DNA of 47,547 nucleotides from Agromyces agglutinans (GCF_009647605.1 NZ_WJIF01000017.1:1-47547); one strand, 5' to 3'. Shown: positions 1 to 9,882, counted from the stretch's first letter. Numbers and translations are program-made. The notes: generated from the letters alone by a model not told the origin.

Positions 1-316
1 CGGGCTCCGCCGGCGCGGCCGGCTCGGCGGCCGCTTCGGCGGGCGCCGCGGCCGGCTCTGCCGGAGCGGTCGCCTCCGCGGACTCGGATGCCTCGGCGAC
101 GGCTTCGGCCGGCGCCGGTGCCTCGACCGGCGCCTCGGCCGCCGCCGTCTCACCGGCCTGGGCCGTGGAGATCAGCTCGACGAGCTCGCCCTTGCGGCGC
201 TTGGAGGCGCCGGGGATGCCGAGGGAGTTCGCGAGCTCGACGAGCTCGGCGACCTTCATGGCGCTGAGCCGAGCAGGGGTCACGGCGCCCACGAGGGATT
301 CAGGTGCGTTGGTCAC
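1..316 (-). CDS. rho: Transcription termination factor Rho, N-terminal part (runs off left edge)
   Basis: Only the first about 105 codons are present. The translation opens VTNAPESLVGAVTPARLS and continues into MKVAELVELANSLGI, a typical Rho N-terminal helical domain (residues about 15-50, with the basic GASKRRKGELVELI helix). It then becomes a long Ala/Glu/Pro-rich low-complexity stretch (residues about 52-105), the unstructured insert common in actinobacterial Rho. Rho is the hexameric RNA helicase that ends transcription of untranslated RNA; the RNA-binding and ATPase domains lie outside the window. The GTG at 316 is preferred because an AAAGGA ribosome site lies about 10 bases upstream. 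It lies downstream of thrB on the same strand, behind a 239-bp gap with its own likely promoter. Confidence 0.9.
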   Translation of the reverse strand, partial: MTNAPESLVGAVTPARLSAMKVAELVELANSLGIPGASKRRKGELVELISTAQAGETAAAEAPVEAPAPAEAVAEASESAEATAPAEPAAAPAEAAAEPAAPAEP

Positions 317-555
317 TGGAATGTGGTCCTTTCCCCCGGTAGCAGGGGGTACCCGCCGGGAGACCTGGTCGCCATGCGGATCGGGACGTTGCGCGCGGTG
401 GCGCGAACCCACGCGTGGCGAGAGCAAGATTGCTGGGAATCGCACGATGCGGCTGGAAACGCGTTCGATGCGTTCACTGCCGGGTGCTCGTCCAGCGTAC
501 CACCGCGAACGCGTCGGATCGGAATCGCGACGCGCCGCCTGTGGAACTTCGGGGT
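317..555 (-). promoter_or_regulatory. rho promoter and leader region
   Basis: This 239-bp gap between thrB and rho contains no convincing ORF. On the minus strand a TACGCT hexamer (499-494) fits a sigma-70-type -10 element and would give a leader of about 170 nt. A short GC hairpin (CCCCC at 333-337 with GGGGG at 345-349) sits immediately upstream of the rho ribosome site, where it could influence initiation. Rho genes in other bacteria are often autoregulated through their leader; whether that applies here is inference. The -35 is not clear. Confidence 0.4.
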
Positions 556-1521
556 TCAGCGGTGCTGCGGCACCGCGGTCGCGCCCTTGAAGTCGACGGC
601 GAGCGGCAGCGCCTGCCACGCGGTGTCGGCCGACTCCTCGACGAGCCGCACCGCGTCGGCGCGTTCGCTCGGGTCGCTCGCGAGCACGAGGATCGACGGG
701 CCGGCCCCCGACACGACGGCGGGATGCCCCGCCGCGCGCAGCGCCTTGATCAGCCGGTCGGTCTCGGGCATCGCCTCGGCGCGGTACGACTGGTGCAGCT
801 TGTCTTCAGTCGCCTGCAGCAGCAGCTCGGGGCTCTGGATGAGCGCCGCGACGAGCAGGGCCGACCGGGAGACGTTGAAGACCGCGTCCTCGTGCGGGAC
901 GGATGCGGGCTGCAGCGAGCGGGCGAGCGCGGTCGACATCTCGTGCTCGGGCACGAGCACGAGCGGCGCGACGCCGCGGTGCACGATGAGCTTCTTGTGG
1001 CGCGGGCCCTCGGGCGTGGTCCAGGCGATCGTGAGGCCTCCGAACAGCGCTGGCGCCACGTTGTCGGGGTGGCCCTCGAGCTCGGTCGCGAGCTCGAGCA
1101 GGTCGTCGGCCGTGAACGACTCGGCGCCTTCGAGGAGCCCAGAGGCCGCCATCACGCCCGCGACGATCGCGGCGCCCGAGGAGCCGAGCCCGCGGCCGTG
1201 CGGGATCGCGTTGTGCGCGACGAGCCGGATGGGCGGCAGTTCGTAGCCGCGGCGTGCGAAGGCGTGCGCCATCGCGCGCACCACGAGGTGGGACGCGTCG
1301 AGCGGCACCTCGCCCTCGCCGACCCCGTGCACCTCGATCTCGAGGCCGGGCTGCTCGAGCACCGTCACGTCGAGTTCGTCGTACACCGCGAGCGCGAGCC
1401 CGAGCGTGTCGAAGCCGGGGCCGAGGTTGGCGCTCGTCGCGGGAACCTTGACGTGCACCGAGCGCCCCGCGAGGCCGTCGGCCGCACGGAGCCCGCCGGC
1501 GACCGCGGCGGCCGCGGTCAT
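556..1521 (-). CDS. thrB: Homoserine kinase
   Basis: GHMP-family kinase of 321 residues that phosphorylates homoserine to O-phosphohomoserine, the substrate of the adjacent threonine synthase. The N-terminal [15 protein letters not shown] motif, the glycine-rich phosphate loop [15 protein letters not shown] (about residues 106-120) and the C-terminal SGAGPS motif are all intact, and the length is normal for the family. The ATG at 1521 is chosen because it overlaps the thrC stop as ATGA; the open frame extends further upstream but only as an Arg-rich shadow of thrC. It is the last gene of the lysA-hom-thrC-thrB operon and is probably translated by coupling to thrC. Confidence 0.95.
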   Translation of the reverse strand: MTAAAAVAGGLRAADGLAGRSVHVKVPATSANLGPGFDTLGLALAVYDELDVTVLEQPGLEIEVHGVGEGEVPLDASHLVVRAMAHAFARRGYELPPIRLVAHNAIPHGRGLGSSGAAIVAGVMAASGLLEGAESFTADDLLELATELEGHPDNVAPALFGGLTIAWTTPEGPRHKKLIVHRGVAPLVLVPEHEMSTALARSLQPASVPHEDAVFNVSRSALLVAALIQSPELLLQATEDKLHQSYRAEAMPETDRLIKALRAAGHPAVVSGAGPSILVLASDPSERADAVRLVEESADTAWQALPLAVDFKGATAVPQHR

Positions 1522-2615
1522 GACGCGAGCCCGAGCACGGCCGCGATCTGCGCGACGTCGACCGGCACGATGGTCGGCGCGACGTCGCCGCCAGCGGGGT
1601 CGCGGAGGGCCCACTGGGGGTCTTTCAGGCCGTGGCCCGTGACCGTGAGCACGACCCGGGAGCCGGCAGGCACGTCGCCGGCCTCGGCCCGCTCGAGCAG
1701 GCCCGCGACCGAGATCGCCGACGCGGGCTCCACGAAGATGCCGACCTCGGCGGAGAGGATGCGCTGGGCCTCGAGGATCTTGTCGTCCTCGATGGCGCCG
1801 AAGTACCCGTCGGTCTCGTCGCGCGCGGCGAGCGCGAGCTCCCACGACGCGGGGTTGCCGATGCGGATGGCGCTCGCGATGGTGTCGGGGTCCTTCACCG
1901 GCTCGCCGCGCACGATCGGCGCGGAGCCCGCCGCCTGGAACCCGAGCATGCGGGGCATCCGAGTCGAGTTGCCGGCCGCGAGGTCTTCACGGTAGCCGCG
2001 CGTGTAGGCCGTGTAGTTGCCGGCGTTGCCGACCGGGATGAAGTGCAGGTCGGGGGCGTCGCCGAGCACCTCGACGACCTCGAACGCGGCGGTCTTCTGC
2101 CCCTCGATGCGGTCGTTGTTGACCGAGTTGACGAGGTGCACCGGGTAGTTGGCGGCGAGGTCGCGGGCGATGTCGAGGCAGTCGTCGAAGTTGCCCTGCA
2201 CCTGGAGGAGCTGGGCGTTGTGCGCGATCGCCTGGCTCAGCTTGCCCATCGCGATCTTGCCCTCGGGCACGAGCACGGCCGCCGTGATGCCGGCGTGGGT
2301 CGCATACGCGGCCGCGGAGGCCGAGGTGTTGCCGGTCGACGCGCAGATGACCACCTTCGCGCCGCCCTCGACCGCCTTGGTGACGGCCATGGTCATGCCG
2401 CGGTCCTTGAACGAGCCGGTCGGGTTCATGCCCTCGAACTTCACCCACACGTCGGCGCCCGTGCGACGCGAGAGCGCCGGCGCCGGCAGCAGCGGCGTGC
2501 CGCCCTCGCCGAGGGTCACGACGGGCGTCGCCGCGGTCACGTCGAGCCGGTCGGCGTACTCGCGGATGACGCCCCGCCACTGGCGGGAGTTCGGCTTGGG
2601 GGTGGGCTGGTTCAC
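1518..2615 (-). CDS. thrC: Threonine synthase
   Basis: PLP enzyme of 365 residues converting O-phosphohomoserine to threonine. The PLP-binding lysine is Lys70 in [11 protein letters not shown], and the pyridoxal phosphate-binding loop [11 protein letters not shown] is present near residue 195. The length matches the short actinobacterial threonine synthases. The GTG start at 2615 overlaps the hom stop as GTGA, and the gene ends with an ATGA overlap into thrB, so three consecutive genes in the pathway are translationally coupled. Confidence 0.95.
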   Translation of the reverse strand: MNQPTPKPNSRQWRGVIREYADRLDVTAATPVVTLGEGGTPLLPAPALSRRTGADVWVKFEGMNPTGSFKDRGMTMAVTKAVEGGAKVVICASTGNTSASAAAYATHAGITAAVLVPEGKIAMGKLSQAIAHNAQLLQVQGNFDDCLDIARDLAANYPVHLVNSVNNDRIEGQKTAAFEVVEVLGDAPDLHFIPVGNAGNYTAYTRGYREDLAAGNSTRMPRMLGFQAAGSAPIVRGEPVKDPDTIASAIRIGNPASWELALAARDETDGYFGAIEDDKILEAQRILSAEVGIFVEPASAISVAGLLERAEAGDVPAGSRVVLTVTGHGLKDPQWALRDPAGGDVAPTIVPVDVAQIAAVLGLAS

Positions 2616-3919
2616 ACTGCTCCTTCGACTCGGAGGACGGATGCCACGGACACGACGACGGGAGTGTCGGCGAGGGTCGCGACGGTGTCGGCGAGCGCCT
2701 GCTCGGTCGCCTGGTGGGTGCCGATCACCAGCGTAGCCGTGCCGCTCTCGGCGACGGTCTGCTGCATGGTCTCGACGGAGACGCCGTGGTCGGCGAAGAC
2801 GTGCGCGATGGCGGCGAGCACGCCCGGCTCGTCGCTGACCTCGAGGGTGATCGAGTAGCTCGTCGTGATGCGCCCGATGGGCAGCACGGCGAGATCGGCG
2901 TGGGTGGACTCGCTCGTGCCCGGCCCGCCGACGACGTGGCGCCGGGCGATCGCGACGAGGTCGCCGAGCACGGCCGAGGCGGTCGGCACGCCGCCGGCAC
3001 CCGCGCCGTAGAACATGAGCGGGCCGGCGGCGGATGCCTCGACGAAGACCGCGTTGTTGGCGCCGCGGACCGCCGCGAGGGGGTGCTCGCGCGGCACGAG
3101 CGCCGGGTACACGCGCACCGAGATGCCCGCCTCGCCCGACTCGGGGTCGGCCAGGCGCTCGCAGATCGCGAGCAGCTTGACGACGTAGCCCGCGCGCCGC
3201 GCGGATTCGACCTGCGCGGCCGTCACGCCCGTGATGCCCTCGCGGTGCACGGACTCGACCGGCACGCTCGTGTGGAAGGCGAGGCTCGCGAGGATCGTCG
3301 CCTTCTGCGCGGCGTCGTAGCCGCCGATGTCGGCGGTCGGGTCGGCCTCCGCGTAGCCGAGCTCGGTCGCCGTCGCGAGGGCGTCCTCGAGCGAGGCGCC
3401 GGTCGTGTCCATGCGGTCGAGGATGTAGTTCGTCGTGCCGTTCACGATGCCGAGGATGCGCTCGATGCGATCGCCCGCGAGGCTCTCGCGCAGGGGGCGG
3501 ATGATCGGGATGGCGCCGGCGACGGCCGCCTCGTACGAGAGCTGGGCACCCACCTGCTCGGCGGCCGCGAACAGCTCGGCGCCGTGCGCGGCGAGCAGCG
3601 CCTTGTTGCCGGTGACGACGTCGGCGCCCGACGCGATCGCCTGCAGCACGAGCGTGCGCGCGGGCTCGATGCCGCCCATCAGCTCGATCACGATGTCGGC
3701 GCCCAGGATGAGCCGGGGCGCGTCGGTCGTGAACAGCTCCCGCGGCAGGTCGGCGTCGCGCTTCGCGTCGACGTCGCGCACGGCGATGCCGACGAGCTCG
3801 ATGCGGGCGCCGATCCGGGCGGTCAGCTCGTCGCCGTGCTCGAGCAGCAGGCGCGCGACCTGCGAGCCGACCGAGCCGGCACCGAGCAGCGCCACGCGGA
3901 TGGAGCGGTATTCGATCAT
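2612..3919 (-). CDS. hom: Homoserine dehydrogenase (with ACT domain)
   Basis: NAD(P)-dependent enzyme of 435 residues that reduces aspartate semialdehyde to homoserine, the branch-point compound for threonine and methionine. The Rossmann motif [12 protein letters not shown] (residues 11-22) is followed by the catalytic-domain signature VTGNKALLA. The C-terminal 80 or so residues ([20 protein letters not shown]) form an ACT domain, which usually mediates feedback inhibition by threonine. ATG at 3919 overlaps the lysA stop as ATGA. Its product feeds thrB/thrC beside it and also metX/metY 27 kb away. Confidence 0.96.
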   Translation of the reverse strand: MIEYRSIRVALLGAGSVGSQVARLLLEHGDELTARIGARIELVGIAVRDVDAKRDADLPRELFTTDAPRLILGADIVIELMGGIEPARTLVLQAIASGADVVTGNKALLAAHGAELFAAAEQVGAQLSYEAAVAGAIPIIRPLRESLAGDRIERILGIVNGTTNYILDRMDTTGASLEDALATATELGYAEADPTADIGGYDAAQKATILASLAFHTSVPVESVHREGITGVTAAQVESARRAGYVVKLLAICERLADPESGEAGISVRVYPALVPREHPLAAVRGANNAVFVEASAAGPLMFYGAGAGGVPTASAVLGDLVAIARRHVVGGPGTSESTHADLAVLPIGRITTSYSITLEVSDEPGVLAAIAHVFADHGVSVETMQQTVAESGTATLVIGTHQATEQALADTVATLADTPVVVSVASVLRVEGAV

Positions 3920-5334
3920 TCGGGGGTTCCTCCGGTCACGGTGGCGTCGGCGGATGCCTCGATGCCCGCGTCGCGCGCGAGCAGGTCGGCCTCGGTCTCG
4001 CCGCGGACGATGACGCGCGCCGCGCCGTCACGGACGGCGACCACGGCCGGCCTCGGGACGTGGTTGTAGTTGCTCGCGAGCGACCAGCAGTAGGCGCCGG
4101 TGGCGGCCACGGCGACGAGATCGCCGGGTGCGACGTCGTGGGGCAGCCAGTCGGCGTCGACGACGATGTCGCCCGACTCGCAGTGCTTGCCCGCGACGCG
4201 CACGAGCGCGGCCGGGGCATCCGAGGTGCGCGACGCGAGGCGCACCGTGTACGCGGCGCCGTAGAGCGCCGTGCGGGCGTTGTCGCTCATGCCGCCGTCG
4301 ACGGAGACGTAGTGCCGCCAGCCGTCGTCGGTCGGCACGGGCTTGATGGTGCCGACCGTGTACAGCGTGACGCCCGCGGGCCCCACGATCGAGCGCCCCG
4401 GCTCGAACGCGAGGCGCGGCACCGGCACGTCGTGCGCGGCGCAGGCCGCCTCGACCGCGCGGGCGATGCCGCCGGCGATGAGTTCGATCGGCGCCGGGTC
4501 GTCGGCCTCGGTGTACGCGATGCCGAAGCCGCCGCCCAGGTTCAGCTCGGGTAGCGGCGCGACGCGCGCGAGCTCGGCATGCACCGCCATGAGCCGCTCG
4601 GCGGACTCCGCGAACCCGGCCGAGTCGAAGATCTGGGAGCCGATGTGGCAGTGCAGGCCGAGGAAGTCGAGCGACTCGTGCGAGCGGATGCGGGAACCGA
4701 GCTCGAACGCCCGATCGAGCGGCACCCCGAACTTCTGGTCTTCATGCGCCGTCGCGAGGAACTCGTGCGTCGAGGCGTGGACCCCGCTGTTCACGCGCAG
4801 TCGCACGCGCTGCACGCGGCCGGCGCGGGCCGCGGCATCCGCCACCCGCTCGATCTCGATCTCGCTGTCGATGATGATGGCGCCGACGCCGACCGAGACG
4901 GCGCGCTCGATCTCGGCGAGCGACTTGTTGTTGCCGTGGAAGCCGAGGCGCCCCGGGTCGGCGCCCGCGGCGAGCGCGACGGCGAGCTCGCCGCCCGTGC
5001 ACACGTCGACGGCGAGGCCCTCGTCGAGCATCCAGCGCACGATGGCGGCCGAGAGGAACGCCTTGCCCGCGTAGTAGACGGTGGCGTCGCTGCCGATCGA
5101 GCGCGCCGCGCCGGCCAGCGCGTCGCGGAAGCGCACGGCGCGACCGCGGACGACCCGCTCGTCGAGCACGTAGAGGGGGGTGCCGAACCGCTCGGCGAGC
5201 GCGACCGCGTCGACGCCGCCGAGCACGAGGCGGCCGCGGTCGTCGCGAGTCGCGCCTTCGGGCCAGACGGCGGGAGCGAGCGCGTTCGCATCGGCCGGCG
5301 CGGCCGGGACGGCTGCGGAAACGGTGGATGCCAC
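3916..5334 (-). CDS. lysA: Diaminopimelate decarboxylase
   Basis: Fold type III PLP enzyme that decarboxylates meso-diaminopimelate to lysine. Visible motifs are the PLP lysine in [10 protein letters not shown] (Lys91 from this start), HCHIGSQ, the phosphate-binding EPGRSIVG, and GKHCESGD near the C terminus. The conserved core begins at NALAPAVWP, as in mycobacterial LysA. I chose GTG 5334 (472 residues) because GAGG lies 6 bases before it and the short tail before the core is normal. The frame is open to GTG 5439 (507 residues), and that codon sits exactly 7 bases after a TAGACT -10 element, so a leaderless longer form is possible. First gene of the lysA-hom-thrC-thrB operon. Confidence 0.93.
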   Translation of the reverse strand: MASTVSAAVPAAPADANALAPAVWPEGATRDDRGRLVLGGVDAVALAERFGTPLYVLDERVVRGRAVRFRDALAGAARSIGSDATVYYAGKAFLSAAIVRWMLDEGLAVDVCTGGELAVALAAGADPGRLGFHGNNKSLAEIERAVSVGVGAIIIDSEIEIERVADAAARAGRVQRVRLRVNSGVHASTHEFLATAHEDQKFGVPLDRAFELGSRIRSHESLDFLGLHCHIGSQIFDSAGFAESAERLMAVHAELARVAPLPELNLGGGFGIAYTEADDPAPIELIAGGIARAVEAACAAHDVPVPRLAFEPGRSIVGPAGVTLYTVGTIKPVPTDDGWRHYVSVDGGMSDNARTALYGAAYTVRLASRTSDAPAALVRVAGKHCESGDIVVDADWLPHDVAPGDLVAVAATGAYCWSLASNYNHVPRPAVVAVRDGAARVIVRGETEADLLARDAGIEASADATVTGGTPE

Positions 5335-5446
5335 GGAAGACCTCACTGGGACGGATGGAACGAATCGATCACTCGGTCGGCGAGCGAACCCGGATCGGTT
5401 CCTGAAGCCAGCGTGGTCGGCCCTTGTGGGGCGACGCACCCGAGCG

Positions 5447-5452
5447 AGTCTA
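5447..5452 (-). promoter_or_regulatory. Predicted -10 element of the lysA-hom-thrC-thrB operon
   Basis: TAGACT on the minus strand, a good TAnnnT-type -10. Transcription would begin near 5440, at or beside the in-frame GTG 5439, leaving either a leaderless lysA or a leader of about 105 nt before GTG 5334. No clear -35 is visible. Confidence 0.5.
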
Positions 5453-5502
5453 ATCGGGGCGCGTGGCGCCGCCGAATCGGATGACGCCGGGGAACGTCGA
5501 CG

Positions 5503-6252
5503 TCAGTCGCAGCTGCCGCGGGCCGAGAGGTGCTCCTCATCGAGCACGAGGCCGGTCGCCTCGAGCCGGACCTCGGCGACCCCGGGCGAGGCCGTGACGC
5601 CCGACACCTCGACCCCCTCGGGGAGCGACTCGGCGGTGCACACGGTCAGCGGGTCGCCGCCGAGCACGCGGTCGGTGACCTGCGAGAGGTCGATGGTCGC
5701 GCCGCCCGCACCGACCTCGACCGAGACCGGGCGCAGCAGCACGCGGTCGCCCGCGGCCTCGGGCTCCGCCGTCGCCGAGTAGCGGAACGGGATGCCGAGG
5801 ACCTCGACGGTGCCGTCGTAGCCGACGACGCCGTCGCCCAGCGTGAAGCCGCCTGGCACGCCCTGCGCCACGGCGAGCGTGTTGAGGGATGCCTCGTCGA
5901 TGCGGATCGTCGCGTCGATGCGGCCGACCGGCTGCGCGAGGTCGAGCGGGACGTCGTGCGCGACGACGTCGACGACCATCGGCGCACCGTCGACGACGAG
6001 CTCGGGCGCGTGCAGCTCGACCTGCTCGGCGCGCCCTCCGAGCGATTGGAGGAGCACCGAGAACCCGCCGACCTTCGCATTCACGTCGCCCGAGACGCCA
6101 TCGGGCAGCTGCTCCTCGACGGCCTCGGCGATGCGCTGCTCGGCGGCGGTGCGCACGAGCACGTCGGCGAGCACCAGGCCGCCGGCGACGACCACGACGA
6201 CACCGCCGGCGATGAGCCAGCCGCGAGCCGAGCGCCCGAGCGCCACGGTCAC
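5503..6252 (-). CDS. DUF2993 (LmeA-like) membrane-anchored protein
   Basis: Protein of 249 residues with one N-terminal membrane segment or uncleaved signal ([23 protein letters not shown], about residues 11-33) and an extracytoplasmic beta-rich domain of the DUF2993 family. The mycobacterial member LmeA takes part in lipomannan/lipoarabinomannan maturation; a cell-envelope role here is inference from the family. GTG 6252 overlaps the argS stop as GTGA, so it is coupled to argS. About 170 bp with the lysA promoter separate it from the next operon. Two Cys residues lie in the C-terminal part (VCTAES and the terminal GSCD). Confidence 0.75.
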   Translation of the reverse strand: MTVALGRSARGWLIAGGVVVVVAGGLVLADVLVRTAAEQRIAEAVEEQLPDGVSGDVNAKVGGFSVLLQSLGGRAEQVELHAPELVVDGAPMVVDVVAHDVPLDLAQPVGRIDATIRIDEASLNTLAVAQGVPGGFTLGDGVVGYDGTVEVLGIPFRYSATAEPEAAGDRVLLRPVSVEVGAGGATIDLSQVTDRVLGGDPLTVCTAESLPEGVEVSGVTASPGVAEVRLEATGLVLDEEHLSARGSCD

Positions 6253-7922
6253 ATCCGCTCGGGCGCCGAGACGCCGAGCAGGTCGAGGCCGTTGCGGATG
6301 ACCTGGCCGGTCGCGTCGTTCAGCCACAGGCGGGTGCGGTGCAGGTCGCCGATCGGCTCGTCGCCGAGCGGGAGCACCCGGCAGTTGTCGTACCAGCGGT
6401 GGTAGAGGCCCGCGAGCTCCTCGATGTAGCGCGCGACGCGGTGCGGCTCGCGCAACTCGGCCGACTGCGCCACGATCCGCGGGAACTCCTGCAGGGCGCC
6501 GAGCAGGGCCGACTCGGTCTCGTGCTCGAGCAGCTCGGGCGCGAAGCTCGAGCGGTCGACGCCGACGGAAGCCGCGTTGCGGTCGACTGCGCAGGTGCGC
6601 GCGTGGGCGTACTGCACGTAGAAGACGGGGTTGTCGTTCGTGCGGCGCGTGAGGATCTCGGGGTCGATCGTCAGCGGCGAGTCGGCCGGATAGCGGGCGA
6701 GGGTGTACCGCAGCGCGTCGGTGCCGAGCCAGGCCTGCAGGTCGTCGAGCTCGATGATGTTGCCCGCGCGCTTGGACAGCTTCGCGCCGTTGATGCTCAC
6801 GAGCTGGCCGATGAGCACCTCGATGTCGCGCTCGGGGTCGTCGCCGGCGGCACCGGCGAGCGCCTTGAGGCGGTGCACGTAGCCGTGGTGATCGGCGCCC
6901 AGCAGGTAGATCTTGTGGTCGAAGCCGCGGTCGCCCTTGTCGAGGTAGTACGCGGCGTCGGCGGCGAAGTAGGTGTAGACGCCGTTGCCGCGGCGGATGA
7001 CCCGGTCCTTGTCGTCGCCGAAGTCGGTCGTGCGCACCCAGACGGCTCCGCCGTCGTCGAACACGTGGCCCTGGGCGCGCAGGCGCTCGACCGCGGTGTC
7101 GACGTCGGACAGCCCGTCGTCGCCCTTCTGCTGGAGGCGGCGCTCGCTCGTCCACACGTCGAAGTGCACATTGAAGCGGTCGAGCGAGGCGCGGATCTCG
7201 GCGAGCTGGAGCTCGTACGCGATCTCGGTCGCCGTGTGCAGTGCGACCTCGTCGTCGAGCGAGAGCAGGTTGGGCTCGCGCTCGAGCACATGCGCCGCGA
7301 GGTCGGCGATGTAGCTGCCCGGGTAGCCGCCCTCGGGCGTGGGCTCGCCCTTGGCCGCGGCGAGCACCGAGCGGCCGAAGGTCTCCATCTGGCTGCCGGC
7401 GTCGTTGATGTAGTACTCGTTGGCGACATCGGCGCCCGCGGCGCGAAGCACCCGCGAGATCGCGTCGCCGAGCGCGGCCCACCGGGTGTGGCCGATGTGC
7501 AGGGGGCCCGTGGGGTTGGCCGACACGAACTCGAGGTTGATGCGCCGGCCCGCCTGGCTGTCGCCGCGACCGAAGGCGGCCCCCGCCTCGACGATCGTGC
7601 GGGCCAGTTCGCCGGCCGCCGCGGCGTCGAGCCGGATGTTGATGAACCCGGGGCCGGCGACCTCGGCGCTCGCCACGCCGTCGACCGCGGCGAGGCCCGC
7701 GGCGAGCTCGGCGGCGAGCTCACGCGGGTTCGCCCGGAGCGGCTTCGCGATGCGCAGCGCGATGCTCGATGCCCAGTCGCCGTGCTCGCGCAGCTTGGGC
7801 CGCTCGAGCGTCACCTGCTCGGGCGCCAGCTCGAGCACGACCTCGTCGCCCGCGGCTCGCCGACGCTCGACGAGCGTGGTCACGAGGTCGTGCAGGGCGA
7901 GCGAGAGATCGGCTGGAGTCAC
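6249..7922 (-). CDS. argS: Arginyl-tRNA synthetase
   Basis: Class I aminoacyl-tRNA synthetase of 557 residues. The N-terminal additional domain recognises the tRNA; the catalytic domain carries HIGH (about residues 142-145, in [14 protein letters not shown]) and the KMSKS equivalent [10 protein letters not shown]; the C-terminal helical anticodon-binding DALR domain starts near VQYAHAR and ends SAPERM. I chose GTG 7922 because AGGA lies 7 bases before it; TTG 7928 would leave only one base of spacing. A tRNA-Arg gene lies 2 kb away on the other strand. Confidence 0.95.
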   Translation of the reverse strand: MTPADLSLALHDLVTTLVERRRAAGDEVVLELAPEQVTLERPKLREHGDWASSIALRIAKPLRANPRELAAELAAGLAAVDGVASAEVAGPGFINIRLDAAAAGELARTIVEAGAAFGRGDSQAGRRINLEFVSANPTGPLHIGHTRWAALGDAISRVLRAAGADVANEYYINDAGSQMETFGRSVLAAAKGEPTPEGGYPGSYIADLAAHVLEREPNLLSLDDEVALHTATEIAYELQLAEIRASLDRFNVHFDVWTSERRLQQKGDDGLSDVDTAVERLRAQGHVFDDGGAVWVRTTDFGDDKDRVIRRGNGVYTYFAADAAYYLDKGDRGFDHKIYLLGADHHGYVHRLKALAGAAGDDPERDIEVLIGQLVSINGAKLSKRAGNIIELDDLQAWLGTDALRYTLARYPADSPLTIDPEILTRRTNDNPVFYVQYAHARTCAVDRNAASVGVDRSSFAPELLEHETESALLGALQEFPRIVAQSAELREPHRVARYIEELAGLYHRWYDNCRVLPLGDEPIGDLHRTRLWLNDATGQVIRNGLDLLGVSAPERM

Positions 7923-7948
7923 CCGCAAATCCTACCCGCGCGCATTGA

Positions 7949-7954
7949 TAGGGT
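7949..7954 (+). promoter_or_regulatory. Predicted -10 (TAGGGT) for a leaderless lipoprotein mRNA
   Basis: TAGGGT ends 7 bases before the ATG at 7962, so transcription is expected to start at the initiation codon. No ribosome-binding site is present. Confidence 0.5.
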
Positions 7955-7961
7955 TCGTCAC

Positions 7962-8591
7962 ATGCTGCGCCTGCCCCGATCCGCCCGAGCCCGCGTGGCG
8001 GGCGCCCTGCTGGCCGCCGCCTCGATCTGCCTGCTCGCCGCGTGCGGCAGCTCCGGGCCCGAGGCATCCGAATCGGCGGAGCCGTCGACGTCCGCATCGG
8101 CGACGCCGACCGACGGCGCGACCGAGACGCCGGCCGAGCCCGGGCCGTCCGAGGAGCCCTCCGAGCCGTTCGCGATCGCGTGCGAGACGCTGCTCACGCC
8201 CGAGCAGGTCTACGCGTTCAACCCGAACTTCGGCACCGACCCCGGGTACGACCCGTCGGCGGCGAGCATCGTCGCGGTGGTCGACGAGGGCGGCACCGCG
8301 TGCGCGTGGCTGAACCAGACGAGCGGCGAGGTCATCGAGATCGCGGTCGCGACGCCGGCCGCCGGCGCGCTCGAGCGGCACGGCAACGACGCCGCCTCCT
8401 CCTTGAATCCCGTGCCCACGTACGGCACCCCGCCCGCCGTCGAGGGCTACTTCAAGCGCTCGGGGTCCACGGGCACTGCCCAGGTGTTCTCGGGACCGTA
8501 CTGGGTCGTGCTCGAGTCCGACGCCCTGTTCGAGCCGGGCGACGCGCAGCAGCTCGTGCAGTCCGTGCTCGCCAACCTTCCCACGGCCTGA
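7962..8591 (+). CDS. Secreted lipoprotein of unknown function
   Basis: 209 residues. A signal peptide with a lipobox (ICLLAACGSS, Cys about residue 28) predicts lipid attachment outside the membrane. It is followed by a Ser/Thr/Glu/Pro-rich linker (about residues 33-65), then a folded domain with two Cys residues (IACETLLTPEQVY and GTACAWLNQ) likely to form a disulfide. The pattern Cys-E-TLLT and CAW resembles small DUF3558-like actinobacterial lipoproteins, but the match is weak. It is divergent from argS, and the ROK regulator gene begins 7 bases after its stop, so the two may be co-transcribed. Confidence 0.75.
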   Translation: MLRLPRSARARVAGALLAAASICLLAACGSSGPEASESAEPSTSASATPTDGATETPAEPGPSEEPSEPFAIACETLLTPEQVYAFNPNFGTDPGYDPSAASIVAVVDEGGTACAWLNQTSGEVIEIAVATPAAGALERHGNDAASSLNPVPTYGTPPAVEGYFKRSGSTGTAQVFSGPYWVVLESDALFEPGDAQQLVQSVLANLPTA

Positions 8592-8598
8592 TCCGCCC

Positions 8599-9735
8599 AT
8601 GGCCGCGAGCACCAGCACCGGCACGCCGTCGTGGCTCGGCGCGGTGAACGACCGCGTCGGCCTCTCGGCGCTGCTCGACCACGGGCCGCTCACGCGCATC
8701 GGCATCTGCGAGATCGTCGGCGTCTCCAAGCCGACCGCGTCGCTCATGATGTCGCGGTTGATCGCCGCCGGCGTCGTCGAGGAGCAGGGCCTGCGGGCCG
8801 GTGCGCCCGGCCGCAACGCCGTGCTGTACGCGGCCCGCCTCGATCGTCCGCTCGGCGTCGCGGTCGACCTCGACGCGCACGAGCTGCGCGCGAGCGTGGT
8901 CGACGCCGCGGGCGGCGAGCACCCCGTCGTCCGCCGCGCGCTCCCCCGCGGGGCATCCGAACGCTCGGCCGAACGCGAGATCGCGCGCGCGATCGACGAC
9001 GCGTGCGCCGCCGACTCGGCGGACCCCGCCGAGGTGCGAACCGTCTGCGTCGGCATCCCCGGCTACGTCGACCCGGGCGGGCGCGGCGAGCTGTTCACCG
9101 AGACGCTGCCCGGATGGCCCGTGCACGGACTCCACGACCGCCTCGAGCAGGCCCTCGGCCGCACGGTCTACATCGAGAACGACGTCAACCTGGCAGCGAT
9201 CGCCGAGCGCCGGCACGGCGCGGGCCTCGACCACCGCGAGTTCGCACTGCTGTGGCTCGGCAACGGCGTGGGCGCCGCGTTCGACCTCTCGGGCGAGCTG
9301 TACCGCGGCACGTACGGTGGCGCCGGCGAGATCGGCTTCCTCCCGGTGCCCGCCGCCGCGGTCGAGATCGATCCCGACGCGCGCACCGTTCAAGACCTCG
9401 TCGGCGGCGCCGCGGTGCGCCGGGTGATCGCCGGCGACCGACCGACGGCCGACGAGCGCGAACGGCTCGCCGAGCGCATCGCCTGGGCGGCGCTGCCCCT
9501 GCTCGCGACGCTCGACCCCGGATGCCTCGTCCTCGCGGGGCCGAACGCCGCCCTCGGCGGACCCGAGCTCGCCGCCGCGGTCGAGGCCGCCGTGCGCCGC
9601 ATCAGCCGCTGGTATCCGACCGTGCTCGCCACGGGAGTGATCGTCGATCCCGTGCTCGCCGGGGCGCGCGAGTTCCTGCGCGGACGCGTGCGCGAACAAC
9701 TGCTGGACACCGTCGCACGGGTGGCCGTCGCCTGA
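8599..9735 (+). CDS. ROK-family transcriptional regulator (probably without kinase activity)
   Basis: 378 residues. The N-terminal winged helix (about residues 15-60, GPLTRIGICEIVGVSKPTAS) should bind DNA, and the rest is a ROK/ASKHA sugar-sensing domain with the catalytic-loop motif IENDVNLAA. The ROK zinc site is absent: no CxCGxxGC cluster is visible and the usual AGEIGH is AGEIGFLP. I therefore infer a sugar-responsive regulator rather than a glucokinase. The ligand cannot be read from context, because no sugar transporter or catabolic gene lies nearby. Confidence 0.85.
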   Translation: MAASTSTGTPSWLGAVNDRVGLSALLDHGPLTRIGICEIVGVSKPTASLMMSRLIAAGVVEEQGLRAGAPGRNAVLYAARLDRPLGVAVDLDAHELRASVVDAAGGEHPVVRRALPRGASERSAEREIARAIDDACAADSADPAEVRTVCVGIPGYVDPGGRGELFTETLPGWPVHGLHDRLEQALGRTVYIENDVNLAAIAERRHGAGLDHREFALLWLGNGVGAAFDLSGELYRGTYGGAGEIGFLPVPAAAVEIDPDARTVQDLVGGAAVRRVIAGDRPTADERERLAERIAWAALPLLATLDPGCLVLAGPNAALGGPELAAAVEAAVRRISRWYPTVLATGVIVDPVLAGAREFLRGRVREQLLDTVARVAVA

Positions 9736-9791
9736 CCACGAGGTCGCCTTCGAGGGCCCCGCGATGGTCCGGGACTCGCGGCACGAGGTGG

Positions 9792-9797
9792 TAATGT
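9792..9797 (+). promoter_or_regulatory. Predicted -10 element for tRNA-Arg
   Basis: TAATGT lies 12 bases upstream of the first tRNA base, a normal distance for a tRNA promoter with a short 5' trailer. No clear -35. Confidence 0.35.
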
Positions 9798-9809
9798 CTC
9801 TAGCTGTGC

Positions 9810-9882
9810 GCCTCCGTAGCTCAGGGGATAGAGCGCCGGTTTCCGGTACCGTAGGTCGGGGGTTCGAATCCCTCCGGGGGCA
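9810..9882 (+). tRNA. tRNA-Arg (anticodon CCG)
   Basis: 73-nt cloverleaf. The acceptor stem GCCTCCG pairs with CGGGGGC (one G-U). The D arm is GCTC/GAGC, the anticodon loop TTCCGGT carries CCG, and the T arm is GGGGG-TTCGAAT-CCCTC. It decodes the CGG arginine codon. CCA is not encoded: the discriminator A is followed by CG. The outermost anticodon-stem pair (27-43) is a C-U mismatch, slightly unusual but tolerable. Confidence 0.95.

Noticed and set aside
1..160. Ala/Pro/Glu-rich repeats at the left edge as a satellite or CRISPR-like array
   Set aside because: They are the degenerate coding repeats of the Rho insert domain, with no regular repeat-spacer structure.
5335..5502. Lysine riboswitch upstream of lysA
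   Set aside because: The leader of about 105 nt is too short and lacks the lysine riboswitch helices; only a weak GAACC/GGTTC hairpin is present.
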